A stretch of 64,000 bases of DNA from Adlercreutzia sp910585575 (GCF_951801035.1 NZ_CATOKT010000002.1); one strand, 5' to 3'. Positions 46,052 to 55,038 are shown, numbered from the stretch's first letter. Numbers and translations are program-made. The notes: generated from the letters alone by a model not told the origin.

Positions 46052-46221
46052 GGTTCCGACAGGCACCTGCGATTCCGCCCAGCTTCGCTGTTCGGAATGC
46101 GCCCTCTCGGGCGCAGAGGCAGTGCGCAACAATTCGCTGGATTGTTGCGTGTTTTGGGCACGGCGTTGGCCAAAGCCAACTTGGCCCAAAGGCGGGGCAA
46201 TTGCAGGCACCTGTCGGAACC
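46052..46221. repeat. Inverted-repeat-bounded structured element inside nap cluster
   Basis: Arms 46052-46070 and 46203-46221 (core GTTCCGACAGGCACCTGC) are inverted copies with two mismatches, enclosing ~130 bases. Inside are perfect hairpins TGCGCCC-TCTC-GGGCGCA (46098-46115) and CGCAACAAT-N7-ATTGTTGCG (46125-46149) and a TTGGCC/GCCAA stem (about 46164-46185). No gene fits the gap 46009-46257. It may be a MITE-like insertion or a structured mRNA segment. Confidence 0.55.
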
Positions 46222-46257
46222 TCGCTGACTTGGATTCATAATGCGAGGAGAGAAAAA

Positions 46258-47100
46258 GTGAAGGTCACCATCATCCGACGGGTTGTGCAGCTGGCCATGT
46301 TGGTGCTGTTTTGCCTGCCGCCGCTTTTAGCGGGGTGGGGCGTGTTCGGCCTCTTCGCTGGTGGCGATGAACAGATGCCCACCCCGGCCGACGGGGTGTT
46401 CTTCGGCAGCCTCTCGTCTTCGAGCGTCGGCGGTGTCACGCTGTTCGACCCGCTGGCTGCCCTGGAGGTATTCGCGGCCAGCCATAGCCTGGAGCTTGCG
46501 GCCCTAGCAGGCGCGCTTCTGGTGCTGGTGGTGTACGGGCTTATCAGCGGCCGGGCGTTCTGCGGCTGGGTGTGCCCGGTGAACCTGCTGGGCGAGGGGG
46601 CCGACTGGCTGCGCCGCAAATTGGGCCTAACGGTGCCCGAGCGCACGGTGCCGCGCCGTACGAAAATGGTGGTGGCCGTGGGCGTGGTAGTGCTGTCGGC
46701 CCTGGTGGGCTTCCCCGTGTTCGAGGCGGTTTCGCCTATTGGGGTGGTGAACAAGGGCCTCGTGTTCGGCGGTATTGCCGGTGCGGGCACGCTGGTGGCC
46801 GTGCTGGCAGCCGAGCTGTTCTTCAGTCGACGCATCTGGTGCCGCTCGCTGTGCCCGCTGGGCGGGGTGTACCAGGCCATCGGCCGTGCGGGCCAGGTGA
46901 ACGTGGCCATCGACCACGAGACCTGTATCCACTGCGATCGGTGCAAGGAAGTCTGCCTGGCCGATCCGGTCATCCTGGAGCCCGCGGTGGACGGCGATGA
47001 GCCCCTGGTGCGCGCCGGCGACTGCATGGTCTGCGGCGCCTGCGTGGACGCCTGCCCCACCAAGGCCCTGAGCTTCCAGCTCGGCCGCCGACCGCGTTAA
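46258..47100 (+). CDS. napH: NapH-like membrane quinol dehydrogenase
   Basis: 280 residues from a GTG at 46258 with GAGGAG upstream. Four membrane spans (about 8-30, 75-97, 135-155 and 165-190) carry the loop motifs CGWVCPVN and CRSLCPLG typical of NapH/RdxA. Two C-terminal [4Fe-4S] motifs follow: CIHCDRCKEVC and CMVCGACVDACP. It should oxidise menaquinol and pass electrons to the NapG-like ferredoxin. It is the last nap gene, separated from napD by the inverted-repeat element. Confidence 0.92.
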   Translation: MKVTIIRRVVQLAMLVLFCLPPLLAGWGVFGLFAGGDEQMPTPADGVFFGSLSSSSVGGVTLFDPLAALEVFAASHSLELAALAGALLVLVVYGLISGRAFCGWVCPVNLLGEGADWLRRKLGLTVPERTVPRRTKMVVAVGVVVLSALVGFPVFEAVSPIGVVNKGLVFGGIAGAGTLVAVLAAELFFSRRIWCRSLCPLGGVYQAIGRAGQVNVAIDHETCIHCDRCKEVCLADPVILEPAVDGDEPLVRAGDCMVCGACVDACPTKALSFQLGRRPR

Positions 47101-47663
47101 ATGGGTTTGCCCTCCGCCAGCCTACAGCTGCTTGCAGCAGGAGGCGCCCCCAAGGTTCCAGAATCACGCCGTTTGGTTCCCCTCTGCATGTCAAAATGCG
47201 CCACTTTGGTTTCCCGGCCTGCATAAAACCCCAGGTCGCATTTTTGGCCAAAGAGAAAGAGGGGAACCAAACTGACGGATTTGGGAACCTGGCGTGTCGC
47301 CGCTTTGGTGGATTGGGGAACCTGGCATGTCGCCGCTTTGGTGGATTTGGGAACCTGGCGTGTCGCCGCCTCGGTAGCTTTGGGAACCTGGCGTGTCACC
47401 GTCCTGATGGATTTGGGAACCGAGCGTGTCGCCGCCTCTGTTGTCGGGCCGCCGAGCGCCCAAAGGGGCACTTGGTCATTTTCTGCGGCACTGTCCCTAT
47501 GCTTTTCTCGCTGAGTGTCCCTTTGCTCTTGTCTGCCTCCATAGTATCTTCATATAAGCGTTATTCCTGGTGAAAGTGCGAAAACATCTCAGAATAGTGA
47601 GGGATCGCGGTTGCACCGGGAATGAAAAAAGTTCGCAGTGCGAAGCGATCAAGGAGGGACATC
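47101..47663. repeat. Repeat-rich leader region upstream of nrfA, with 33-bp minisatellite
   Basis: No gene is supported in this 563-base gap. Five abutting 33-base units (47281-47313, 47314-47346, 47347-47379, 47380-47412, 47413-47445) share TTGGGAACCTGGCGTGTCGC. Upstream stretches (GTTCCAGAAT, GGGAACCAAACTG) match the gap at 17120-17260. GTCCCT motifs lie near 47491-47522. A possible nrfA promoter is TTGTCT-N17-ATATAA at 47529-47557 (approximate). Confidence 0.65.
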
Positions 47664-48932
47664 ATGAGAAAGTCAAAGCTGAAGTCAGCGGTGGCGGCCT
47701 TGGGCACCATAGCCCTGGTGGCTGGTTTGGCTGCATGCGCGCCAGGCGGAAGCCCCGCGCCGGCTACCTCGTCGTCGGGTGGCGCCACGGCGGTTGAAGC
47801 CCCGGCAGAGATACCCGAGGCCGATCAGTTCGGCGTGGTGCTGGCGGAATCGTGGAAGGACATCTACCCCAATCAATATGAGACCTATCTGGCCAACGAG
47901 TCCAACAGCCCCGAGGGCAAGATGGACTATCTGACCGAGTATCCCGAGCTGGTCACCATGTACGCGGGCTACGGCTTTGCCAAGGGCTACGACGAGGCGG
48001 CCAGTCACGCCTACACGCTGCAGTCGGTGGCCGAGACCCCGCGCGTTAACGAGAACACCCTGGCCAACTGCATTACCTGCAAGACGCCCCAGTACACGGC
48101 CATGGTGAACTCCGAGGGCGATTCGGCCTACCAGAAGCCCTTCGCCGAGGTGCTGATGGAGATGACCGAGCCCATCAGCTGCTACAACTGCCACGAGAAC
48201 GACCCGTCCAAGGTGGTGGTCACCCAGAAGCACTTCGTCAACGCCCTGGGAGCCGACGCCGACAAGGTGCCCGTCGAGGCCGAGACCTGTGGCCAGTGCC
48301 ACAACGAGTACTACTTCGCTCCCGAAACCAAGGCCACGTCCAACCCCTACGATGGCCTTGAGGGTATGACGGCGGAGAACATACTGGCCTACTACGACGC
48401 CATGGACTTCAAGGACTGGGAGCACACCGAAACGGGTGCCCCTATGTTGAAGGCCCAACATCCTGAGTTCGAGACCGTCTACGGCGGCGCTCAGTCCTCC
48501 ATGGCGAAGCAGGGCTACAGCTGTGCCGACTGCCATATGGCGCCGGCCCAGGCCGAGGATGGCACCGAGTTCAGCTCGCACAACTTGATCAATCCCACGG
48601 AAAGCCCCGAGATCATGGAGAAGTGCCAGGGATGCCACGCCGATCTGCCCGGTCAGATTGTCGAGTGGCAGAAAGCCACCACTGATCGCGAGCACGAGCT
48701 GGCAGCGAAGATTGACGCCTATATTAAAGAGCTGGCGAAGCAGCGCGAGACCTTGGATGCCGACAAGTTGGTCGAGGCCCAGCAGATCCATCGCCACGCT
48801 CAGTTCTACTGGGATTTCGTGATGGTGGAGAACTCCGAGGGCGCCCACAACCACAGCCTGGCTCAGGACAACCTCGACAAATGTGAGGATGAGCTCAAGG
48901 CCGGTTACACGCTCCTCGGCATGACCTGGTAG
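47664..48932 (+). CDS. nrfA: Ammonia-forming cytochrome c nitrite reductase NrfA (lipoprotein)
   Basis: 422 residues from the ATG at 47664 with AAGGAGGG upstream. It reduces nitrite to ammonium with six electrons. Five heme sites are visible: the catalytic CxxCK (CITCK, about 132) and CYNCH, CGQCH, CADCH and CQGCH. The signal ends LAAC (Cys25), a lipobox, so the enzyme is probably anchored by lipid. No nrfH gene is adjacent; the electron donor must be another protein. The Ccm operon downstream supplies heme attachment. Confidence 0.95.
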   Translation: MRKSKLKSAVAALGTIALVAGLAACAPGGSPAPATSSSGGATAVEAPAEIPEADQFGVVLAESWKDIYPNQYETYLANESNSPEGKMDYLTEYPELVTMYAGYGFAKGYDEAASHAYTLQSVAETPRVNENTLANCITCKTPQYTAMVNSEGDSAYQKPFAEVLMEMTEPISCYNCHENDPSKVVVTQKHFVNALGADADKVPVEAETCGQCHNEYYFAPETKATSNPYDGLEGMTAENILAYYDAMDFKDWEHTETGAPMLKAQHPEFETVYGGAQSSMAKQGYSCADCHMAPAQAEDGTEFSSHNLINPTESPEIMEKCQGCHADLPGQIVEWQKATTDREHELAAKIDAYIKELAKQRETLDADKLVEAQQIHRHAQFYWDFVMVENSEGAHNHSLAQDNLDKCEDELKAGYTLLGMTW

Positions 48933-48993
48933 CCGCAGCGCCTCACTAAGGTGCCTCACCGAAACGCAGGCCTCCTCTTCTAGCCCCGTAGCT

Positions 48994-49024
48994 AAGGCGC
49001 GCCCCGCACTCCCGGGCGCGCCTT
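48994..49024 (+). terminator. Hairpin downstream of nrfA
   Basis: AAGGCGCGCCC (48994-49004) and GGGCGCGCCTT (49014-49024) form a perfect 11-base-pair stem with a 9-base loop, about 60 bases after the nrfA stop. Few T residues follow. Confidence 0.55.
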
Positions 49025-49055
49025 GTACTGCGGAGCAGCGAAACGTCCAACCAAT

Positions 49056-49073
49056 GAGACGGCCAGCCGTCTC
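49056..49073. repeat. Palindromic copy of the GAGACGGCC repeat family
   Basis: GAGACGGC-CA-GCCGTCTC is a perfect 8-base inverted repeat just upstream of the CapA-like gene and belongs to the family expanded at 50205-50375. Confidence 0.5.
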
Positions 49074-49119
49074 GGGCGTGCTATGATGGGCCGGTGGGAA
49101 GATGACGAAGGAGGTTCTG

Positions 49120-50193
49120 ATGCGCAGGGGTTCTCAGGGAATGGCGCGCTTTGGTCTGGGCCGGATCGAAGGGGCGTTTTTGGCGCTGGCTGCGGTCCTA
49201 GTGCTTTCGATCGGCATTTCGTCGACGGCTTATGCGGCGGAGGCGAAGGCCGATCAGCCACAAAAGCCCGTGTCCATCACCATCAGTGCGGCGGGCGATT
49301 GTACGCTGGGCGTCGATTCTCGCTACAACAGCGTGTTCAACCAGTATTACAAGCGCCATGGCGATGCCTATTTTCTCAAGAAGGTGAAATCGGTCTTTGC
49401 CAAGGACGACCTGACCATTGTGAACTTCGAGGGCACCCTCACCTCGGGAGGCAAGCGCGCGAGCAAGGCCTTCACCTTCCGCGGTCCCGCCAAGTACGTG
49501 AACATCTTGAAGAAGGGCTCCGTGGAAGTGGTGAACCTGGCCAACAACCACTCTTTGGATTTCGGCAAGGGCGCCTTGAATAACACGAAGAAGGTGCTGA
49601 AGAAAAACGGCATTCCCTTCAGTTATAAATCCACCATCGCCTACAAGAAGGTGAAGGGCGTGAAGGTGGCATTTTTGGGCTTCGACGAAGTGGATGGCGT
49701 GAAGAAGAAGGACGTCAAAAACGGTATCAAGAAGGCAAAGAAAGCCAAGGCGGACATTATCATCGTCAGCTTCCATTGGGGCATCGAGCGCGACTACTAC
49801 CCCAATGCCACCCAGAAGAAGCTGGGCCGCTACGCCATCGACTGCGGCGCCTCGCTGGTGCTGGGCCACCATCCTCATGTGCTGCAGGGTATCGAGAAGT
49901 ACCAGGGCCGCTACATCGTGTACAGCCTGGGTAACTTCTGCTTCGGCGGCAACACGAACCCCGCCGATAAGGACACTATGATTTTCCAGCAGACGTTCAC
50001 CGTGAAAAACGGCAAATTGACCAGCAAGAACAACGCGAAGATCATTCCATGTTCGCTGTCGGGCAAAAGCTCCACCAACGATTTCCAGCCGCGGGTGCTG
50101 AAAGGCTCGGCAAAGAAGTCCCTCATCGCGAAGATGAATCGCCTCAGCCGCGGCATGCACGTCAAGGTAACCTCTACGGGCAAGATCAAATAG
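49120..50193 (+). CDS. CapA-like secreted metallophosphatase-fold protein
   Basis: 357 residues from the ATG at 49120 with AAGGAGG six bases upstream. The signal peptide is about 18-45, ending AYA. The PGA_cap (CapA/PgsA) pattern is clear: ISAAGDCTLGVD, VNFEGTL, VNLANNHSLDFG, SFHWGIERDYY, LGHHPHVLQG and YSLGNFCFGG supply the metallophosphatase-type ligands. Relatives act in poly-gamma-glutamate capsule synthesis or in cell-surface hydrolysis. No capB/capC genes are nearby, so a capsule role is doubtful. It is Lys-rich throughout. Confidence 0.87.
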   Translation: MRRGSQGMARFGLGRIEGAFLALAAVLVLSIGISSTAYAAEAKADQPQKPVSITISAAGDCTLGVDSRYNSVFNQYYKRHGDAYFLKKVKSVFAKDDLTIVNFEGTLTSGGKRASKAFTFRGPAKYVNILKKGSVEVVNLANNHSLDFGKGALNNTKKVLKKNGIPFSYKSTIAYKKVKGVKVAFLGFDEVDGVKKKDVKNGIKKAKKAKADIIIVSFHWGIERDYYPNATQKKLGRYAIDCGASLVLGHHPHVLQGIEKYQGRYIVYSLGNFCFGGNTNPADKDTMIFQQTFTVKNGKLTSKNNAKIIPCSLSGKSSTNDFQPRVLKGSAKKSLIAKMNRLSRGMHVKVTSTGKIK

Positions 50194-50204
50194 CGAAGGT
50201 CGCG

Positions 50205-50375
50205 CTGAGACGGCCAACCGTTTGGTCTGTCTCATAAGGTAGGGGAGAAGGTCGGGCGATTGGTTGTCTTGGATGAGGCAAGTCAGGCGGTTGGCCGTCT
50301 CAATCTGGTCCAATGAGGCAAGTTGGGCGGTTGGTCGTCTTGGATGAGGCGAGTCAGACGGTTGGCTGTCTCACT
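50205..50375. repeat. Cluster of CGGTTGG/GAGAC intergenic repeats
   Basis: After the CapA-like gene come one reverse unit (about 50205-50234) and three or more forward units (about 50250-50375) with the core AAGTCAGRCGGTTGGCYGTCT. GAGACGGCCAACCG at 50207-50220 is the exact complement of 50288-50301, so RNA could form a long hairpin. The remaining 50376-50647 holds no recognisable gene. Confidence 0.6.
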
Positions 50376-50647
50376 GTCCGTTGTCCTATCTGTGGCATTC
50401 TGGTTCTCCGCAAAAGTTGATGATCCGCAGAACTACCCTGAAAGGGTGATGTGGCTTCGCGCTTTCTTTCGTAAGATATGAGGCAGTTCGACCCCATGAT
50501 CGCAGACTGCGGCGTTCTGAGGGATTTTGCGCAAAAGTGCTGGTTTTGACGATTTGTCTTCCAGGGCGCTTGCATCATGGGCGATACTTTGAAGGATGTG
50601 TTCAAGCCGTAGGGGAGGCGGCTCAATCGCGAGCGAGAAGGAGTTTC

Positions 50648-51313
50648 ATGAACGCGAAGATGAAGAAGCGCATGATTGCGGTTTCGGGCGTCATCATTAT
50701 CGTGCTGATTTTGGTGCTCGCCTTCGTGGGCGGCAACACCGCCGCGCAAACCCTGTCTGTGGCTGAAGCTGCCGAGAATCCCCAGGCTGGACAGAAGGTC
50801 CAGGTGTCGGGCAACGTGGTGCAGGATTCGTTCTCCACAGCCGGCGACACCCTGACGTTCAAGATCTACGACCCCGAGGGCGATCCGGCCACCCAGCTTG
50901 AGGTGGTTTACGACGGAGCCGCCTCGTCCACGTTCGGCAACGACGTGACGGCCATTTGCACGGGAAAGATCGATGACGCCGGCGTGTTGCAATGCTCCGA
51001 GCTGGTTACCAAGTGCCCCTCCAAGTACGAGAACGCCGACAGTGCCCTGACGGTCGAGCAGCTGCTGGGCTATGGCGCCGACGTGTACGGCAAGATGGTC
51101 AAGGTGGCCGGCACCGTGAAGGACGGCACCTTGAAGCCGGCGGGCGAGGGCGATCGCTTCGTGATCGTCGACGAGAGCGGCGCGGGCGAAATCCCCGTGG
51201 CCTTTGACGGCGCGCTCTCTGACGAGGTGACCGACGGTGCCACCGTGGTGCTCACGGGCTCCCTGAACGACGACGGCAGCTTTGCCGCTACGGACGTGGC
51301 CCTCGAGGGCTAA
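50648..51313 (+). CDS. ccmE: CcmE-like heme chaperone, CxxxY type, with second OB domain
   Basis: 221 residues with AGAAGGAG upstream. An N-terminal anchor (about 9-30) is followed by a CcmE-type OB fold (about 38-120): GQKVQVSGNVV, LTFKIYDPEG and LEVVYDG. The heme-binding position reads CPSKY, the CxxxY variant known from archaeal and some sulfate-reducer CcmE proteins, in place of HxxxY. A second OB-like domain (about 140-221) repeats the pattern (GKMVKVAGTVKDG, IPVAFDG, VVLTGSL) without a heme motif. It heads the ccm operon. Confidence 0.88.
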   Translation: MNAKMKKRMIAVSGVIIIVLILVLAFVGGNTAAQTLSVAEAAENPQAGQKVQVSGNVVQDSFSTAGDTLTFKIYDPEGDPATQLEVVYDGAASSTFGNDVTAICTGKIDDAGVLQCSELVTKCPSKYENADSALTVEQLLGYGADVYGKMVKVAGTVKDGTLKPAGEGDRFVIVDESGAGEIPVAFDGALSDEVTDGATVVLTGSLNDDGSFAATDVALEG

Positions 51314-51328
51314 GCGAAAGGACCTTCC

Positions 51329-53620
51329 ATGTCGATGATTGGACTTCTGGGCCTTTTAGTGGCCTTTGCTTGCTGCGCCGTTTCCCTGGTGTGCCTGGGC
51401 GCTGCCCATATCACCTACAAGCGCCGCTCATTTGAAACTTCCGAGACCTGGGCCTGGGGCGCCCGTCTGGCCACGGTGCTGGGCGCGGTAGCGCTGACGG
51501 TGTGCTGCGCCGTACTGGTATGGTGCTTCTTCTCAGGCGACTACACCATCCAGTACGTGCTCGACAACCGCTCGTCCTCCACGGGCGACCTGGCGTGGCT
51601 CTACAAGCTGGCGGGCCTGTGGGCCGGTCGCGAGGGCTCGCTGCTGTTCTGGGCGTGGCTCATCGCCGTATTCAACTCGGTGCTGGTGTTTGCCACGCGC
51701 AAGGACACCCGTCCGCTGGACAACGCCGCCCTGGCCGTGGCCCAGGTGGTGCTGCTGGCCTTCGTGGGCGTGCTGCTGTTCTCGGAGAGCAATATGCCCT
51801 TCACGGTGACGGACAGCCGCTACTTCTCCGACGACGGCTCGCTGAACGCCATGGCCTCAATGGTGGGCATGAACACGCTGCTGGAGCACTGGGCCATGGC
51901 CATCCATCCGCCCACGTTGTTTATCGGTTACGCGGGCCTGACCATTCCCTTCGCCTACGCGCTGGCTGCCCTTATTGTCAATGACGACTCGCCGCTGTGG
52001 GTCAACCGCTCCACAAGCTTCCTTATGTTCTCGTGGGTGCTGCTGGGCGCCGGCATCGGTCTGGGCGCTGTTTGGGCCTACGTGGTGCTGGGCTGGGGCG
52101 GCTATTGGGGCTGGGACCCGGTGGAGAACGCCAGCCTGCTGCCGTGGCTCATCGGCGTGGCGCTTATTCATTCCTTCACGGTGTACCGTCAGCGCGGGGC
52201 CTTCAAGCGCTGGAGCGTGTTCTGCGCCTGTCTGACCTTCTCGTTCGTGGTGCTGGGCACCTTCATCACCCGTTCGGGCCTGGTGCAGTCGGTGCATGCC
52301 TTCGAGGGCGACCCGGTGTCGCTCGTGCTGTTTGCGGCGCTGATCATTGTGTCGCTTTTGGCGGGTATCGTGGGCTTGCTGGTGCGCCGTGGTAGCTTTG
52401 GCGTTGAGAACGCGGCCGATGACGACATCGACTCCCTGATGTCCAAAGAGGCGGCCTATTACGTGAACAATCTGGTCATGGTGGTGTTCGCTGTGCTGCT
52501 GGCCTACATGACCATTTCCTCGGCGCTACCCAGCTGGCTGCCCTTCGGCGGTCAGGCCCTGTCGGCTGGCACCTATAACGCCATCGCGCGCCCCTTGGGT
52601 ATTCTGTATCTGGCCGTGCTGGCCATCTGCCCGCTTCTGGGTTGGCGCCGCACCGAGAAGAAGGCGTTCTGGCGTCTGGCCCGCATCCCCGCTCTGTGCG
52701 CAGGGCTGCTGTTCATCGTTCTCATGATCTACTTCGTCACCTATCTGCTGTCCAGCTATCAGGCGCAGATCGATGCCGGCGGCGCCACGGCCGAGGGTCT
52801 GCTGGAGCAGGGCGCGCCGCTGTACTACAACGGTTTGGCCGTGGTGGGCTTCCTGGTGGCCAGCCTGCTGTTCTTCAACGCGGCGTTTATGGCGGCGCGG
52901 GCGCTGCGCAAGGTGCGCGCCGCGGGCGGTCTGCGCAAGCGCTTCCCGCTGTTCGGCGGCTCGGTGTGCCATGCGGCCATGGGCATCATCCTGGTGGGCC
53001 TCATCGGTTCCTCCATGTACGTGACCGAAGTCACCGGCTACATCCCCTATGACGAAGAGGCCGACACGGCCGCGGAAACCTTCACCATCCAGGACTTTGA
53101 GCTGCAGTACACGGGCAACTCCATCGATGACCTGGGCAACGGCAATGTGCGCTACACCGTGTCCTTCGACGCCTACAAAGATGGCCAGTTCGTGGGCCAG
53201 GTGCACCCGTCGGTCCAGGTGACGGGCACCACGCAGCAGCAGAAGCTGGAGGCCTCCGTCATCGGGTTCCCCTTGGAGGACCTGTTCGTGGTGTACCGCG
53301 GCGTGAACGACGAGGGCGATTTCTCCATGGACGTGCGCGTCAACCCGCTGATCAGCTTCGTGTGGGTGGGCTTCGGCCTGCTCATGGTGGGTTCGGTCGT
53401 CTCGCTGTTCTCCAAGCGGGCCAGTCGGAAGGAGTCCGATCCGGCCGATGAGCCCGTGGCTCTTCAGGCCGCTGAGGCCCAGGATGCGGACGTGGTTGTT
53501 GCCGAGGCTGAAACTGTCGAAGTGACGACAGAGCCTGCGGCGACTGGGGAGGTCGCGGTGGCGGAAGCGGCCGTCGCGGAGTCCGTGCCGGTTGCTGCTG
53601 AGGACAAGGACGCCCAGTGA
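51329..53620 (+). CDS. ccmF: Cytochrome c heme lyase CcmF
   Basis: 763 residues with about 14-15 membrane spans. The periplasmic WWD heme-handling motif is WGGYWGWDPVENASLLPW (about 253-270), flanked by conserved His in LLEHWAMAIHPPTLF. An external domain lies at about 580-670 before the last span. The C-terminal ~60 residues are a cytoplasmic Ala/Glu/Val low-complexity tail not usual for the family. It ligates heme delivered by CcmE to apocytochromes, with CcmH/CcmG-type factors not seen in this window. Confidence 0.95.
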   Translation: MSMIGLLGLLVAFACCAVSLVCLGAAHITYKRRSFETSETWAWGARLATVLGAVALTVCCAVLVWCFFSGDYTIQYVLDNRSSSTGDLAWLYKLAGLWAGREGSLLFWAWLIAVFNSVLVFATRKDTRPLDNAALAVAQVVLLAFVGVLLFSESNMPFTVTDSRYFSDDGSLNAMASMVGMNTLLEHWAMAIHPPTLFIGYAGLTIPFAYALAALIVNDDSPLWVNRSTSFLMFSWVLLGAGIGLGAVWAYVVLGWGGYWGWDPVENASLLPWLIGVALIHSFTVYRQRGAFKRWSVFCACLTFSFVVLGTFITRSGLVQSVHAFEGDPVSLVLFAALIIVSLLAGIVGLLVRRGSFGVENAADDDIDSLMSKEAAYYVNNLVMVVFAVLLAYMTISSALPSWLPFGGQALSAGTYNAIARPLGILYLAVLAICPLLGWRRTEKKAFWRLARIPALCAGLLFIVLMIYFVTYLLSSYQAQIDAGGATAEGLLEQGAPLYYNGLAVVGFLVASLLFFNAAFMAARALRKVRAAGGLRKRFPLFGGSVCHAAMGIILVGLIGSSMYVTEVTGYIPYDEEADTAAETFTIQDFELQYTGNSIDDLGNGNVRYTVSFDAYKDGQFVGQVHPSVQVTGTTQQQKLEASVIGFPLEDLFVVYRGVNDEGDFSMDVRVNPLISFVWVGFGLLMVGSVVSLFSKRASRKESDPADEPVALQAAEAQDADVVVAEAETVEVTTEPAATGEVAVAEAAVAESVPVAAEDKDAQ

Positions 53621-54330
53621 CGGCGGCCCTGACAGTCGATCATCTGACGAAGTCGTTCGGCGGCCGCAAGGCCGTCGACGACGTGTCGTTCGCGCTGCCC
53701 GAGGGAGCCTTTCTCTCGGTGTTCGGCCCGAACGGCGCGGGCAAGACCACGCTTCTGCGTATGCTGGCCACGCTGTCGCGTCCCACGGAGGGTACCATCG
53801 AGGTGCGCGGCATCAGTCTGAAGGAAGAGCCGGATCGGGCGCGCGAGTCCATCGGGCTCATCTCTCACAACCCCATGCTCTACCCCGACCTTACGGCCGA
53901 GGAGAACCTGCTGCTCTACGCCAAGCTCTACGGGGTGGAAAACCCTCAGAAGCGGGTGATCGAGTTGCTGGACGCCGTGGGGCTCAAGCACCGCCGCTTG
54001 GACCGCGTGCGCACGTTTTCGCGAGGCATGACCCAGCGCACCTCCATTGCTCGTGCCCTGATCAACGACCCCTCGCTCGTCCTGCTCGATGAGCCGTATT
54101 CGGGGCTCGACCCCCACGCCATCGAGATTTTCGACGAGCTCATCGAAAGCGTGCGCGAAAACCGCACCTTCGTCATGGTCAGCCATGATCTGGACAAGGG
54201 ACTTGCCCTGGCCAGCCATGTCCTGGTGCTGGCGAAGGGCCGCGTGGTGGCCTTCGCCGAGAAGGGCGATTTGGCTGACGACGAGTTCCGGACGCTGTAT
54301 CGCTCGACCGTGGGATTGGGGGTGGCGTAA
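53617..54330 (+). CDS. ccmA: Heme exporter ABC ATPase CcmA
   Basis: 237 residues; the GTG start overlaps the ccmF stop by 4 bases (GTGA). Walker A is FGPNGAGKTTLL, the signature region FSRGMTQRTSIARAL, Walker B LVLLDEP and the switch His in MVSHDLD. It works with CcmB/CcmC to release holo-CcmE. The operon context supports the assignment over generic ABC-2 ATPases. Confidence 0.93.
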   Translation: MTAALTVDHLTKSFGGRKAVDDVSFALPEGAFLSVFGPNGAGKTTLLRMLATLSRPTEGTIEVRGISLKEEPDRARESIGLISHNPMLYPDLTAEENLLLYAKLYGVENPQKRVIELLDAVGLKHRRLDRVRTFSRGMTQRTSIARALINDPSLVLLDEPYSGLDPHAIEIFDELIESVRENRTFVMVSHDLDKGLALASHVLVLAKGRVVAFAEKGDLADDEFRTLYRSTVGLGVA

Positions 54331-55038
54331 ATGGCCTGCAAGCCTCCCTCCACGTGGGCGCAGTACAAGACACTGCTGGCGAAAGACCTGAAGGCGGAGT
54401 TCCGCACCAAGGACATGATCGTGTCCATGGGCATCTACGCCTTCCTGGTTATCGTGGTCTTCGGCGTGGCGCTCTCCTTCGCCCGCCCCGGGGCGGAGTT
54501 TCTCGAGGTGTCCGGCGGTCTTCTGTGGGCGCTCGTGGTATTCACCTCGCTTCTAGGGCTCAATCGCTCGTTCTCCCATGAAACCGAGAACGGTTGCCTG
54601 GAGGGTCTGCTGCTGGCGCCGCTCGACCGAGGTGTCATCTTCTTGTCCAAGGCCACGTCCAACTTGATCTTCTTGGCCCTGGTGGAAGTGATCGCTGTGC
54701 CGCTGTACTGGGTGTTCTTCTCCAGCTTCGCGTCGCCAGCGGAAACCGGCTGGCTTTTGGTGGTGCCGCTTCTGCTGGGCAGCATCGGCATTGCCGGCAT
54801 CGGCACGTTGCTGTCCACCATGACGGCCTCTACCCGCGGCAAGGACGTCATGCTGGCGCTTCTGTTTGTGCCCATTATCTTCCCGCTTTTGTACGCCTGC
54901 GTGTCCGCCACTACCTGCGCCTTGGTGGGCGGCGAGGTGTTCGCCGAGGGCTTCTTTACGTCCTTGGCTTTGGGAGCGGGCTATGACGTGATCATGATTC
55001 TTGCGTCGTGGGTGCTCTACGACTTTGTGGTGAACTAG
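54331..55038 (+). CDS. ccmB: Heme exporter membrane protein CcmB
   Basis: 235 residues, six predicted spans, starting directly after the ccmA stop. LLAKDLKAEFRTKDMIVSMGIYAFLV and FSHETENGCLEGLLLAPLDR are typical CcmB segments. It forms the membrane part of the CcmAB transporter. Confidence 0.93.
   Translation: MACKPPSTWAQYKTLLAKDLKAEFRTKDMIVSMGIYAFLVIVVFGVALSFARPGAEFLEVSGGLLWALVVFTSLLGLNRSFSHETENGCLEGLLLAPLDRGVIFLSKATSNLIFLALVEVIAVPLYWVFFSSFASPAETGWLLVVPLLLGSIGIAGIGTLLSTMTASTRGKDVMLALLFVPIIFPLLYACVSATTCALVGGEVFAEGFFTSLALGAGYDVIMILASWVLYDFVVN

Noticed and set aside
46052..46221. Insertion sequence
   Set aside because: Terminal inverted repeats exist but there is no transposase, and no clear target duplication flanks them; it is kept only as an unexplained structured element.
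47281..47445. Possible CRISPR array
   Set aside because: The 33-base units abut directly with no unique spacers, and there are no cas genes; it is a minisatellite.
47097..47471. Possible repeat peptide encoded across the minisatellite
   Set aside because: All frames are open only because the unit is 33 bases; there is no ribosome site and codon use is unlike neighbouring genes.
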